From Opitutus sp. GAS368 (GTDB taxonomy: Bacteria; Verrucomicrobiota; Verrucomicrobiia; Opitutales; UBA953), in NCBI GenBank assembly GCA_945866215.1, contig CAMBGQ010000006.1, positions 1 to 58,943 of the forward strand: a stretch of 58,943 bases of DNA, read 5' to 3'. Positions within the stretch are counted from its first letter, which is position 1. Each line of letters starts with the position of its first letter. Below are positions 9,588 to 19,031 of the stretch, in pieces. The translations under genes were made by a program, and so were the position numbers. Below the pieces are notes generated by a model. That model made no database searches. It had not been told where the DNA came from and saw only the letters and a list, made by a program, of their open reading frames with translations.

Positions 9588-10928
9588 ATGGCGTTCGATG
9601 CGATCATCCTGGGGGCAGGGCCAGCCGGGCTGGCCGTCGCTCATGCCATGATCCGCGCGGGCAGGAAGGTGAAGGTCATCGAATCCTCCGGGCGGGCCGG
9701 GGGCTCTATCCGAACCATCCGTGATGCGGAGTGGCTGGTCGAGACCGGTCCCAATACCTTGCAGCTCGAAAGTGCGGACGACGAAACCCTACTCGCCACC
9801 TACGGCTTGAAGGAAGTGACCCAATCGGCGGACATGCGCGCGGCCAAACGCTATATCTACGCCCGCGGCCGGCTCCATGGCCTGGGCGCCAATCCGCTCA
9901 GCCTATTAGGCTCCGGCCTGCTCAGTTGGCCGGGGAAACTGCGCCTGCTCTCCGAGATCTTTCGGGCCAAAGGCGGGTCGGTCGGTGAGACGATTGACGC
10001 CTTCGCTACCCGACGCTTCGGACCGGAGGCCGCTGCGATGCTCATGGACCCTGTCGTCTCCGGCGTCCATGCGGGCGACTCCGCCAAGCTGGTCATGGCA
10101 GACTGCTTTCCCCGCCTCCACGCCCTCGAACAGGAATACGGCTCCGTCCTTAAAGGTCTGCGCCGAGCCCCCAAGACGGACCGCAAGGTCGTCGGCTTCC
10201 CGCGCGGGATGCAGCAGATGGCTGACACGATGGCCGCGCCCCTCGGGACCGATTTGCGGCTGCACAGCGTCGTGACGCGGATCCGGCAGGGAGACGAAGG
10301 CTGGGACGTCGCCTGGCGCGAAGCCGACGGCGACGAAGAAAGCGCCAGCGCTCGGCATCTCATCGTGACCGCGCCCCATTGGCACTGGGCCACACTCCCC
10401 TTCGCCGAGACCATCACGCGCCAGCTGCGCGAATGGGAGGACGCCTCCGTGCCGCCGATGACCGTCGTCGCGCGCGGTTATGCGACCACGGATATCCCGC
10501 GGTCGCTCGACGGCTTCGGCTACCTGACGCCCAGCACCGAGAAGCGCGAGGTGCTCGGTTGCCTCTTCCCAACGTCGGTGCTCCCGGGCCGCGCCCCCGA
10601 AGGGCATGCCCTGCTCTGCTGTTTCATCGGCGGAAGCCGCCGGCCCGACCTCGCCGCTCTGCCAGACGCGGGCCTGCGCCATCTCGTCGACGCCGAACTC
10701 GCCACGACGCTCGGCATCCGGGCCGCGCCGCGGAAAGAATGGATTCAGCGTTGGGATCAGGCCATCCCGCAGTATGACGCCGGTCAAAGGCGCCGCGAGG
10801 CAGCCCTCGCCCAAACCGAGGCCGCGCACCCGGGACTCCGTTTCCACGGCGCTTTCCGTGGCGGTATCTCTCTGATGCACGTCATCCGCTCCGGCGACGC
10901 CTTGGGACGGAAGCTCGCGAAGGGTTAA
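9588..10928 (+). CDS. hemY: Protoporphyrinogen/coproporphyrinogen oxidase, HemY type
   Basis: The product is 446 aa. The N-terminus has the FAD dinucleotide fold (GAGPAGLAVAHA, then ESSGRAGGSIRT) and the family motif WLVETGPNTLQ. DPVVSGVHAGD matches the conserved D-P-F-x-x-G-V-x-A-G-D of HemY. The C-terminus ends ISLMHVIRSGDALGRKL, the flavin-binding end of the amine-oxidase superfamily. It oxidises (copro)porphyrinogen in heme synthesis, and heme A and heme O synthases are encoded at 43898-45819, though no other hem gene is near. Its stop overlaps that of the convergent MFS gene (TTAA at 10925-10928). Confidence 0.93.
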   Translation: MAFDAIILGAGPAGLAVAHAMIRAGRKVKVIESSGRAGGSIRTIRDAEWLVETGPNTLQLESADDETLLATYGLKEVTQSADMRAAKRYIYARGRLHGLGANPLSLLGSGLLSWPGKLRLLSEIFRAKGGSVGETIDAFATRRFGPEAAAMLMDPVVSGVHAGDSAKLVMADCFPRLHALEQEYGSVLKGLRRAPKTDRKVVGFPRGMQQMADTMAAPLGTDLRLHSVVTRIRQGDEGWDVAWREADGDEESASARHLIVTAPHWHWATLPFAETITRQLREWEDASVPPMTVVARGYATTDIPRSLDGFGYLTPSTEKREVLGCLFPTSVLPGRAPEGHALLCCFIGGSRRPDLAALPDAGLRHLVDAELATTLGIRAAPRKEWIQRWDQAIPQYDAGQRRREAALAQTEAAHPGLRFHGAFRGGISLMHVIRSGDALGRKLAKG

Positions 10929-12271
10929 GCCTTCAGGCGTTCGAACTCTGGCTCCGGCAGCCCGCGGACAATCCAGATGGCCGGCAACATCAGCAGCGCC
11001 CCGCCGATATAGACCCAGAAGTGCGAACCGAAGTGGAAATAAAGCAACGCCGCCGTGACCGGGCCGATGACGCGCGCCAGCGACCCGGCGGAGCGCAGGA
11101 TGCCGAGATTACGCCCCTGCTCGGAGTCGCCAGAATAGAGCGAGACGAGCGCCGACACACTCGGGAGGATCAGGCCGGTCGCAAAGGAGATTAGGCCGAG
11201 ACCAAGATAGAAAGTCGTCTCGGCACCATCGCCGTCGGCGGCGCGCCCAGCCGGGATCAAGGCGACGACGAAGAAGGCGACGGAGGCAAGTAGCATCCCC
11301 AGCATGATGACCTTACGCTGGCCCAAGCGCTTCACCAGCTGGCGGGCGAGGCCTTGGGCGAAGATCATGCAGGCTCCATTGAAAAGGAAGAGCCACGCAT
11401 TGTCGCGCGGGCTGTAGACGAACAGCGCGAAGGTCAGGAACACGATGGTATTCTCCATACCAGTGAAGGCGACCTGGTAGACCAGATTCGCGAACGATGT
11501 GCGACGCACGGCAGAAGAACGGACCGTGGCGAGGTCGAAGACCGAGGGCCGCTTGGCATCGGCGGCGGCGCGGCGGTCGGCGGCGAGCGTCTCTGGGAAG
11601 AACTTGAGGACGAGCAGGAAGTTCAGCAGGGCCATCGCCGCCGCAATGGCAGCCGGGACGGAAAACGGGTTCAGCCCGAAAGAACCGGCGGTCGGGAAGT
11701 GGTCGAACTGGACGACCGAGGCGAGACCACCGATGACGGGTCCGAAGACGAAACCCAAGCCGATGGCGATGCCGACCACGGCCATCCCCTTCGTGCGGTC
11801 CTTCTCATCGGTGATATCCGCAGCCGCGGCACTGGCGACCGCGATGTTGCCCGCCATCATGCCGGAGACGAGGCGCGTGACGACCACGACCCAGAACTGA
11901 GCGGCGAAGATCCAGAGCAGGTAGGAAAGGGCGTTGCCGGCCAAGGTGATGGTCAAGATACGACGGCGTCCCAGCCGGTCCGACAAAGCCCCCCAGATAG
12001 GAGAGAAGATGAACTGCAGCAACGAGTAGAGCGTGCTGAGGAGTCCCCCGAAGAGCACCGTCTTCTTGAAGACCGTATCGCCACCCATCCATTCGGCCGC
12101 CGAATTCAGGGAGCCAATCAGCGTGCCAGCCGCGCCTTCCGTCCGAATATAATGATCCAGCAGATGCGGAAACAGCGGGATGATGATACTAAAGCCCACG
12201 ATATCCATGAACACCGTCAGGAAGATGAGCCCGAGGGTGCGACGCTGGGTGGAGGCGACTGGGACGGACAT
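10925..12271 (-). CDS. MFS transporter, TetA-like drug/solute antiporter
   Basis: The product is 448 aa from the ATG at 12271 (MSVPVASTQRRTLGLIFLTV). A longer frame from 12463 adds a Ser/Arg-rich stretch with no membrane character and is rejected. There are about 12 hydrophobic helices. The first, IVGFSIIIPLFPHLL, and the loop GALSDRLGRRRIL (motif A) are typical of the DHA1/TetA branch. A loop rich in Ala and Asp (about 250-265) separates the two six-helix halves. The substrate is unknown. It is convergent with hemY, sharing the stop palindrome, and divergent from the DUF362-like gene with 82 bp between starts. Confidence 0.9.
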   Translation of the reverse strand: MSVPVASTQRRTLGLIFLTVFMDIVGFSIIIPLFPHLLDHYIRTEGAAGTLIGSLNSAAEWMGGDTVFKKTVLFGGLLSTLYSLLQFIFSPIWGALSDRLGRRRILTITLAGNALSYLLWIFAAQFWVVVVTRLVSGMMAGNIAVASAAAADITDEKDRTKGMAVVGIAIGLGFVFGPVIGGLASVVQFDHFPTAGSFGLNPFSVPAAIAAAMALLNFLLVLKFFPETLAADRRAAADAKRPSVFDLATVRSSAVRRTSFANLVYQVAFTGMENTIVFLTFALFVYSPRDNAWLFLFNGACMIFAQGLARQLVKRLGQRKVIMLGMLLASVAFFVVALIPAGRAADGDGAETTFYLGLGLISFATGLILPSVSALVSLYSGDSEQGRNLGILRSAGSLARVIGPVTAALLYFHFGSHFWVYIGGALLMLPAIWIVRGLPEPEFERLKA

Positions 12272-12353
12272 AGGCCTCAAGATGGGGTCAGGGTCGTCCT
12301 GCGCAAACAAAAGAGCGGCTTGCGAGTCTCCCCCGCCGGAGAATAATGAAGGG

Positions 12354-13352
12354 ATGCGAATTCTCGCTCTCCTCGGCGTGACGCTCTCCCTCGTCGGCGC
12401 CCAAGCGGGCACGGACCCCAAGCTCCTGCTTATCGAGCAGGGGCTTGGGGGATTCGCGGACAAGGACTACGCCGTCGCCGTCGAAAATACCCTCACCGAA
12501 TTCGAGAGCCGGACGGGCATCCCACTTCGGCCAGGCGACCGAGGCCGTTGCGGACTGAAGCTGACGAGCGAAAACGGCCTCGGCTTAGCCACGCCCAAGC
12601 CCTTGGTCCGGGCGGTCGCCGCCGCGCTGATACGCCGCGGTTTTGCTCCGGGAGCCATCACGCTTTGCGACGCTAAGACGGGGGGCCTGCGTCAAGCCGG
12701 GTTCCTGCCGCCCTTGTCCACGCAGGAGCCATCCTTCGAAGGTCACCCGGTCATGGCTTGGGATTCCTTCGCGAGCGTCTGGGCAAACGAACCTCAGCTT
12801 CGCTACGAAAACCAAGTCCTGCCGCAGCGCGGATCGCAGGACACCCCTTGGGGCGATGGGCGCGTAAGCGTGCTGCCCAAGACCCTGATCGCCGAGGTCG
12901 ACTTCTGGATCAGCCTGCCCGTGCTCAGCGACAGTAAGTCGCTCGGCGTGCACGGCGCGATGGCCGCGGCTTCCCTCGGCAACATGGTGAACGCCGAACG
13001 CTTCCTCGAAAATCCCTTCAACGCCACCAAGGCCGCGGTCGAAGTCTGCGCAATCCCCTCACTTGCGAAGCGCCACGTGCTCATCATCCTATCACTGGAG
13101 CGCTATCAGGTGCTCGGCGGTCCGAGCTTCGACGCGAACTGGTGCCGCTCGGAGAAGACCCTGCTGAGCAGCGCCAACCCGGTGATCATCGATTACATCG
13201 GGCTCCAGAAGATCAACGCCGGCCGGGCCGCGGGAGGTATCGAGACGATCTACCCCGAACCACCCATCTTCTCCGCCGCTAACGCCGGCGAGATCCGCCT
13301 GGGCACCTGTCGTCCGGCCGACATCACGCTGGTCCGTGTGCCGGCGCCCTAA
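12354..13352 (+). CDS. Secreted DUF362-like protein
   Basis: The product is 332 aa from the ATG at 12354, chosen because it opens directly into a signal peptide (MRILALLGVTLSLVGAQAG). LRPGDRGRCGLKLTSE followed by PLVRAVAAALIRRGFAPGAI and then CDAK resembles the DUF362 core (PGD.V.LK.N, PxLVEAL...L...G). DUF362 proteins have no firmly established reaction; some carry Fe-S domains, but this one lacks a ferredoxin-type cysteine cluster. No operon partner is present: the MFS gene is divergent and the YndJ-like gene is convergent with a 4-bp overlap (13349-13352). Confidence 0.75.
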   Translation: MRILALLGVTLSLVGAQAGTDPKLLLIEQGLGGFADKDYAVAVENTLTEFESRTGIPLRPGDRGRCGLKLTSENGLGLATPKPLVRAVAAALIRRGFAPGAITLCDAKTGGLRQAGFLPPLSTQEPSFEGHPVMAWDSFASVWANEPQLRYENQVLPQRGSQDTPWGDGRVSVLPKTLIAEVDFWISLPVLSDSKSLGVHGAMAAASLGNMVNAERFLENPFNATKAAVEVCAIPSLAKRHVLIILSLERYQVLGGPSFDANWCRSEKTLLSSANPVIIDYIGLQKINAGRAAGGIETIYPEPPIFSAANAGEIRLGTCRPADITLVRVPAP

Positions 13353-14692
13353 GAGGCGAGCCGACGTAAGTTGTCCGCGCCGGCGCGGAACGCGGCCAGC
13401 TGGAAGCGTCGATAGACCGGCAGGCCGCACCAGACGAACCAACGGCTGGGCCGGACATGGTAAGAGACGGTGAGGACGAGCTCTTCGCCTTCGCGCTTCA
13501 CCTCGGCCCGCCAGATGCCCCGTCCATAATGTCTGCGCGTGGTGACATAACCCAGGGTGACGCTTTCGGCGCCGGCCTCCACGACATCGACCTCGACGAT
13601 CGCGGGTAGCATCAGGGGCGCGAGTCCAGGCAGGTTCGGCACGAACAAGCCCAGTCCCAAGCGGTCGCCGACCCGCACCGCGCGGCCTTCGTCCTCGAAC
13701 TGGGTCCGACGGACCATAACGCGCTCGGGGTAGAAACGATAACCCAGCAAGGCGGCCTTCACCCGCACGAAAGCTTCCGGCGACCAAGGGCCGACCACGA
13801 CGCGATGCGTGTCAGCGAAGACCGCTGTCGCGCGGTCGCCGCCCTCGACGGGTGTGAGCAGGTCCGGCGCAGGCGCGGCCGCGTCGTCGAAGGCTGGCGC
13901 CTGGGCCGCAAGCAGCAGCGCCCCGAGCAAGTTTAGCGAACCGTGCACCGACGCCATCTGTGGGATGGTGAGATAGCTCCAGCCGAAGGCGTGCGCGGCG
14001 GTGTAGCCGACCCCGAGCAGGAAGCCGGGGACAAGGCAGGCATAGGGCCACGGCCCGCGCTTTAACGGCATGAAAGCCGCCCAGAGCAGGAAACCGGCGG
14101 CGAAGACCACGGCGGCGGCGACTTCGACCGGCCCCGGCTGCAGGGGGTTACTCCGCAAAGCAAAGCATAGTGCCGTAGCCGGCGCCCCGACCACATAAAG
14201 CCAGATACCCAGGTCGCGCCCACGGGAGCGGGCGAGCGGGCGTTCACTGGCCGCCATCGCCAGCGGCAAGACACCGAAGGTGATGGCGAAGTGCACGGTG
14301 GTCAGCGTCGCGAGGGGGTCGGGAAACCCCGCGAACGTGCGATCGTAACGCGACCATACCCAAGCGGCGGCCGCGACCAACGGACCCGTCGCGGCGAGCA
14401 TCTCGAGAAGACGCCGCGGCGCTGGCGTGAGATCATCGGCCAGGAAGCGCCGCAGGCCATGCGCGCAAAGCCACACGGCGAAGACCAGCGCGGGGGCGGC
14501 GGCTACGGCCGGCACGAGTCCTGGGCCGGCGGTGACGACGTCCGCCACCGCCCAGAGCAAGAACGCCGGCCAAGCCAAACGCTGAAGCCAGCGGGGGAAC
14601 CCGCGGTCCAGATGCTGCGCCCACGCCAGGGCTGGCCAGAAACAGAACGCCGCGATGAGGCTGAACCAATCGACGGCGGCAAGGAACTCCAT
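13349..14692 (-). CDS. YndJ-like membrane protein fused to DUF1990 domain
   Basis: The product is 447 aa from the ATG at 14692 (MEFLAAVDWFSLIAAFCFWP); a start 21 bp upstream is possible. About the first 280 residues hold roughly nine hydrophobic helices resembling Bacillus YndJ. The C-terminal 160 residues are soluble and resemble DUF1990 (FADTHRVVVGPW, AALLGYRFYPERVMVR, VGDRLGLGLFVPN, GYVTTRRHYGRGIWRAEV, VSYHVRPSRWFV). The function of both parts is unknown; DUF1990 folds like lipid-binding or polyketide cyclase-like proteins. It is convergent with the DUF362-like gene, with a possible terminator 19 bp or more before its start. Confidence 0.7.
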   Translation of the reverse strand: MEFLAAVDWFSLIAAFCFWPALAWAQHLDRGFPRWLQRLAWPAFLLWAVADVVTAGPGLVPAVAAAPALVFAVWLCAHGLRRFLADDLTPAPRRLLEMLAATGPLVAAAAWVWSRYDRTFAGFPDPLATLTTVHFAITFGVLPLAMAASERPLARSRGRDLGIWLYVVGAPATALCFALRSNPLQPGPVEVAAAVVFAAGFLLWAAFMPLKRGPWPYACLVPGFLLGVGYTAAHAFGWSYLTIPQMASVHGSLNLLGALLLAAQAPAFDDAAAPAPDLLTPVEGGDRATAVFADTHRVVVGPWSPEAFVRVKAALLGYRFYPERVMVRRTQFEDEGRAVRVGDRLGLGLFVPNLPGLAPLMLPAIVEVDVVEAGAESVTLGYVTTRRHYGRGIWRAEVKREGEELVLTVSYHVRPSRWFVWCGLPVYRRFQLAAFRAGADNLRRLAS

Positions 14693-14710
14693 GCCATAGG
14701 TTTGGCGGCA

Positions 14711-14744
14711 CAAAAAACCCCGTCAAGGGCGGTCCACTACCGCC
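14711..14744 (-). terminator. Probable terminator after mdh
   Basis: On the minus strand GGCGGT-agtgg-ACCGCC (14744-14728) forms a 6-bp stem 20 bp after the mdh stop; 10 nt later comes a run of six T (14717-14712). The gap between stem and T run is longer than ideal, so confidence is modest. Confidence 0.4.
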
Positions 14745-14764
14745 GATGCCTCATAGGGTCGGCT

Positions 14765-15766
14765 TCAGAGCTTCAAACCAAGGGCTTCGGAAGCCGTGGC
14801 GCGCTCCTCGACCAGTTCCTTCTCCGTGATGGCGATTTTTTCCTTGGAGAAAGCGTCCAGCACCAAGCCCTGCACGATTTCCCAGGAGCCGTCGGCCTTG
14901 GTGCGGAGCGGGTAGCCGAACATGATACCCGGCGTGATACCATAATCACCTTTGGACAGGACGGCCACGGAGTGCCAGTCGCCGGCCGGGGTCGGAAAGT
15001 GCAGACTGCGCAGGGTGTCGAGCGCGGCGTTGGCGGCGGAGGCGGCCGAAGAGGCGCCACGGGCCTTGATGACGGCAGCGCCGCGTTTCTGGACGTCGGA
15101 GACAAAGGTCTCCTTGAGCCAGGCGTGGTCGGTGATGACCTGGGTGGCCGGCTGGCCGCTGATGGTGGCGTGGGTGAAGTCAGGATACTGCGTCGAGGAG
15201 TGATTACCCCAGATGGCGACGTTCTTGACGACGGAGTTGTGCGCGCCAGCCTTGCCCGCGAGCTGCGACTTGGCGCGGTTCTCGTCGAGGCGGGTCATCG
15301 CGAAGAAATTCTCAGCGGGCAGGCTGCCGGCAGAACGCAAGGCGATGAGTGCGTTGGTATTGCAGGGATTACCGACGACGAGGACCTTGACGGACTTCTT
15401 GGCGTTGCGCGCGATGGCTTCGCCCTGACCGATGAAGATCTTGCCGTTGATGCCGAGGAGATCCTTGCGCTCCATACCATCCTTGCGGGGCACGGCGCCG
15501 ATGAGCAGGCACCAGTCCGCATCCTTGAAGCCTTCATTGAGGTCGCCGGTGGCGACGACGTCGGTGAGCAGAGGGAAGGCGCAGTCCTGAAGTTCCATCA
15601 CGACGCCGGCGAGGGCGTTGAGGCCCGGGCCGACTTCGATGAGGTTCAAGGCGACCGGCTGGTCGGCACCAAACACGGCGCCAGAGGCCAGGCGGAAGAT
15701 GGCGGCGTAACCGATGTTGCCGGCGGCGCCGGTGACCGCGACGCGAATGGGGGACTTGGAAGCCAT
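14765..15766 (-). CDS. mdh: Malate dehydrogenase
   Basis: The product is 333 aa, the usual length of the cytosolic-type MDH group. It interconverts malate and oxaloacetate with NAD(H) in the TCA cycle. Visible are the NAD-binding [17 protein letters not shown], the mobile loop [15 protein letters not shown] with the substrate arginines, [13 protein letters not shown], the [14 protein letters not shown] segment (catalytic Asp, substrate Arg) and the catalytic His in [13 protein letters not shown]. It is monocistronic by spacing, with a 48-bp gap to the upstream exonuclease gene. Confidence 0.97.
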   Translation of the reverse strand: MASKSPIRVAVTGAAGNIGYAAIFRLASGAVFGADQPVALNLIEVGPGLNALAGVVMELQDCAFPLLTDVVATGDLNEGFKDADWCLLIGAVPRKDGMERKDLLGINGKIFIGQGEAIARNAKKSVKVLVVGNPCNTNALIALRSAGSLPAENFFAMTRLDENRAKSQLAGKAGAHNSVVKNVAIWGNHSSTQYPDFTHATISGQPATQVITDHAWLKETFVSDVQKRGAAVIKARGASSAASAANAALDTLRSLHFPTPAGDWHSVAVLSKGDYGITPGIMFGYPLRTKADGSWEIVQGLVLDAFSKEKIAITEKELVEERATASEALGLKL

Positions 15767-15814
15767 AGAGGAACGCCTATCTAGTTAGCCCCGCCCCTCG
15801 GTGTGAAGCGGAAA

Positions 15815-16513
15815 CTATAGCCCGAGCTCGCCTTGCATCAGGTCATCCGCCGCCGGTCCGGACAGGCTGTCACGAACTAATTGCGACAACGGTGCGGCGG
15901 ACCTGCCCTCTTGGCCGCAAAGCGCCCGGAGCACTAGGGCGGCAGCCAAGGCGTCATAAAGGGCGCAGTGGTAGCGGCGCCGGCTGGGCGGACAATGGTC
16001 GGCCGCCAGCTGGTCCAGACGGGGGCCGAGGCGGAGCGCCGCCACCAAGGCCGCCAGCCGATAGTCGCCCAAGGACGGCATCCAGAGACGGGCGAGACGG
16101 CAGGTATCAATCCAAGGGCCCCATTCGGCGACGGAGGCTTCCTCGCCGACGAACGAAGGCACGGCGGAAGGACGAGGCCAGGTACCACGCAAGAGACCGG
16201 ATTCGACGGAGGCGTTGTGGGCCGCCAGCAGGCCCGTCCGCCGCAGGCCGACCCAGCGCTCCCATTCGGACTCAAAAGGCACACGGCCTTTGAGTTCCTT
16301 CGCACCCAGGCCATGGCACTGGGTGTCGAGCGCGGGGATGGGCCCGCGAGAGGCGTGCAGGCTCGTGGCGGTGGAGACGATCTCGCCGCCGAGCAAGGTG
16401 GCGACGCCGAACTCGATGACGCCGGTGCGGGCGCTGCCTTCGAAATCCACGACGTGGATCGGGATCGAGGACCAGGTGAAAGCGACCGGGCTCATGCGTT
16501 CAGCGCCATTCAT
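15815..16513 (-). CDS. DnaQ-like 3'-5' exonuclease (DEDDh)
   Basis: The product is 232 aa from the ATG at 16513, overlapping the hrpB stop by 14 bp; a second ATG at 16495 is equally plausible. ExoI is VVDFEGSA (Asp and Glu) and ExoIII is HCALYDALA, the HxAxxDA signature of DEDDh enzymes. ExoII is AHNASVESGLL, with Glu where the family has Asp, so catalytic strength is uncertain. It may be a DNA or RNA exonuclease; the substrate cannot be told. It is the last gene of the dnaX - yfcE-like - hrpB run, which suggests a nucleic-acid maintenance operon. Confidence 0.8.
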   Translation of the reverse strand: MNGAERMSPVAFTWSSIPIHVVDFEGSARTGVIEFGVATLLGGEIVSTATSLHASRGPIPALDTQCHGLGAKELKGRVPFESEWERWVGLRRTGLLAAHNASVESGLLRGTWPRPSAVPSFVGEEASVAEWGPWIDTCRLARLWMPSLGDYRLAALVAALRLGPRLDQLAADHCPPSRRRYHCALYDALAAALVLRALCGQEGRSAAPLSQLVRDSLSGPAADDLMQGELGL

Positions 16514-19031
16514 GCTTGGGATAGCGCCCCCGCAGTTCCTTCTTCACGCCTTCATAGGAGCCTTTCCAAAAAGCGTCGAGGTCAGTGGTGCGTTGCTGGG
16601 TCCGGCGAGCCGGCGACTGGATGCAGACGACCATCGGTACCTTGCCGAGGCAGACGCGGAGCTTGCTGCCCGGAAAATCATAGAGCTCCTGCACGGTGGC
16701 CTCGATCTCGGCCTGGCCATCCTCCGTGTATTCGATGCGGGCGGGGTGCTTCTTCCGGGGCAGAATCATCTTCTCGGGACAATAGGACTCGAGCGCCATG
16801 GCCTGCTCGTGGGTGAGCCAGCCGCGGACGACGCCGAAGACGGGGCGGTCACGGATGTCACGGTAGGTCACCGCGCCGACACAGACCTCTTCAATCACCA
16901 GACGGCGGGCGGCTTCATCGAAGGGCGGGATGCCGAGTTCCGGACAATGTTTCGCGAGGAAATTGACGCGGCGGATCCAGGCGTCGACCGGCGCGTCCCA
17001 CTGCTCAAGTTCGAGACGACCGGCGGCGACCTCCTCCGCGAGGATACGGCTGGCGGCGTCGGAAGGGGCGTCGTCGCGTTCCTTGGCTTCGAGGACGAGG
17101 TCGCGGAAGCGCCGTTCGACGCGCGTGACGACGCGACGCTGGGTGGCATCATAACGGACATGATTGACCGTGGAGAATTCGGAGGGGAACAGCTCCTGCA
17201 GCCATGACTCCTCGACGGCGGTCGCGAGCGAGAGGTAGGTCGTCACGCCGCCGCGCGCCTGGATCTCGTCGACCTCCGCCGCGACCAAAAGCTTGGCCTT
17301 GCGGATGGAGGATTCGCGGCGCAACTCCCCGGTCCGGCCATGGACCAAGGCGCAGCGCAACGTGCCCGCATCGAGCCGGACGGCGAGCCGGTCGGAGAAA
17401 CCGAGCAACAGGCAACGGCGGACGGCCGCGGGGTCGGCGAGCTGGTCGCTGACGGGAAGTCCCTGCCCTTCGGCGAGACGGAGGAATTGCCGGGCGGCCT
17501 GATCGGCCTGGCGCGCAGCTTGTCCATGGACGCCGAAACGGTCGCAGGCATCGGCGTCGAACTTCATCTCGACGGCCCGCTGCAGGAGCGCCAGACGCGG
17601 GAAGAAGTCGGAACCATCCTCCTGCTCGACGGAGTCGCGGGCGTTTTCGGTGCGATCATCGACCTTGCGGAATAAGATATCGCGACCTTGGGCGAGGCCC
17701 GCGATACGGCAGACCTCGTGGACGCAGTCGAGTTCGCCCGCTGCGAGCAGCATGCGCGCATAACGGGGATGGGCGGGGAAGACCGACATCCGGCGGCCGA
17801 TGGACGTCAGCTTGCCCTGCGCATCGACGGCACCGAGATCCGCAAGGACGGCCAGCGCCCGTTGCAACGCCTTTTCGTCCGGCTGTTCATACCAAGGGAA
17901 GGTGGCGGCCTCACCCCAGCCTGAAGCCAGCAGGAGGAGGATTGTCTCGGAAAGATCGACCCGCCTGATCTCAGGGACTTCGCGGAGGGGGCGGGCCTCA
18001 TGGTCGGTCTGGGACCACAGGCGAATGCAGCGGCCCGGACCAGTTCGTCCAGCGCGCCCGGCGCGCTGCTCGGCGGAGGCCTGCGAGACGGGTTCGATGA
18101 GTAAGGTGTCGATGCCGCGGTGCGGGTCGAAGCGGGCGATACGGGCGAGGCCGGCATCGACCACGGCGCGGACGCCGGGGATCGTCAGGGAAGTCTCGGC
18201 CACGTTGGTCGCAACGATCACCTTGCGGCCGGGGCTGGGCTTGACCGCGCGGTCCTGCTCTTCGGGCGGGAGCTCGCCGTAGAGCGGCAGGACATCGATG
18301 CCGCCAGACTCGGGTAGATTCCGAACCGCGCCGATGGTCCGCATGATCTCATACGAACCCGGCATGAAGACCAGAATGTCGCCTTCATTCTCCTCCCGGA
18401 GGACGCGCCGCACCTGTTCCGCCGCGGCGTCCCAGACGGGCCGGGTCGAATTACGCGGCAGGTGCGTATACTCGATCTGGACGGGATAAGCGCGCCCATC
18501 GGCGGCCAAGGTCTCGGCCGAGCCGAGCCATTTCGCCACGCCTTCGGTGTCGAGCGTCGCCGACATCGCTATGATGAGCAGATCGGGCCGGTGCGTCTCC
18601 TGCAGCCGTCGAGCGAGCGCCAGGGCGACATCGGAGTGGAGATTGCGCTCGTGGAATTCGTCGAACACCACCGCGCCGATACCCTTAAGTCCAGGGTCGG
18701 AAGCCATCTGCCGAAGCAGCAACGCCTCGGTCACGAACTTGATCCGCGTCTGGGCGGACTCCACCCTTTCGAAACGGATCTGGTAGCCCACCTCGCCACC
18801 GAGCCGCACCCCACGCTCCTGGGCGATGCGCGCGGCGAGTAGGCGGGCCGCGATGCGGCGAGGCTGCAACACGATGATCTGCCCTTGGACGAGGTTCAGA
18901 TCCAGGAGCATCTGCGGGATGCGCGTCGACTTGCCCGAACCCGTAGGCGCACGGAGCACCAGCCTTCGCACGCGCCCGCAGGCGGCGATGAGCCCGTCTT
19001 GCAGCGTATCGATGGGCAGGGGTTGCTTCAT
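16500..19031 (-). CDS. hrpB: ATP-dependent RNA helicase HrpB
   Basis: The product is 843 aa, about the HrpB length. DEAH-box helicase motifs are in order: Walker A APTGSGKSTRIPQ (about 27-39), QPRRIAAR (Ia), FDEFHERN (motif II, a DEFH variant typical of HrpB), SAT (III), NVAETSLTIPGV and QRAGRAGRTGPG (VI). The C-terminal third carries the HrpB-specific region, including VLPRKKHPARIEY-type sequence and PRRTQ-like motifs near the end. Its cellular role is poorly defined in bacteria. Its ATG overlaps the stop of the phosphodiesterase gene (ATGA, 19028-19031), so they are translationally coupled. Confidence 0.95.
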   Translation of the reverse strand: MKQPLPIDTLQDGLIAACGRVRRLVLRAPTGSGKSTRIPQMLLDLNLVQGQIIVLQPRRIAARLLAARIAQERGVRLGGEVGYQIRFERVESAQTRIKFVTEALLLRQMASDPGLKGIGAVVFDEFHERNLHSDVALALARRLQETHRPDLLIIAMSATLDTEGVAKWLGSAETLAADGRAYPVQIEYTHLPRNSTRPVWDAAAEQVRRVLREENEGDILVFMPGSYEIMRTIGAVRNLPESGGIDVLPLYGELPPEEQDRAVKPSPGRKVIVATNVAETSLTIPGVRAVVDAGLARIARFDPHRGIDTLLIEPVSQASAEQRAGRAGRTGPGRCIRLWSQTDHEARPLREVPEIRRVDLSETILLLLASGWGEAATFPWYEQPDEKALQRALAVLADLGAVDAQGKLTSIGRRMSVFPAHPRYARMLLAAGELDCVHEVCRIAGLAQGRDILFRKVDDRTENARDSVEQEDGSDFFPRLALLQRAVEMKFDADACDRFGVHGQAARQADQAARQFLRLAEGQGLPVSDQLADPAAVRRCLLLGFSDRLAVRLDAGTLRCALVHGRTGELRRESSIRKAKLLVAAEVDEIQARGGVTTYLSLATAVEESWLQELFPSEFSTVNHVRYDATQRRVVTRVERRFRDLVLEAKERDDAPSDAASRILAEEVAAGRLELEQWDAPVDAWIRRVNFLAKHCPELGIPPFDEAARRLVIEEVCVGAVTYRDIRDRPVFGVVRGWLTHEQAMALESYCPEKMILPRKKHPARIEYTEDGQAEIEATVQELYDFPGSKLRVCLGKVPMVVCIQSPARRTQQRTTDLDAFWKGSYEGVKKELRGRYPKHEWR

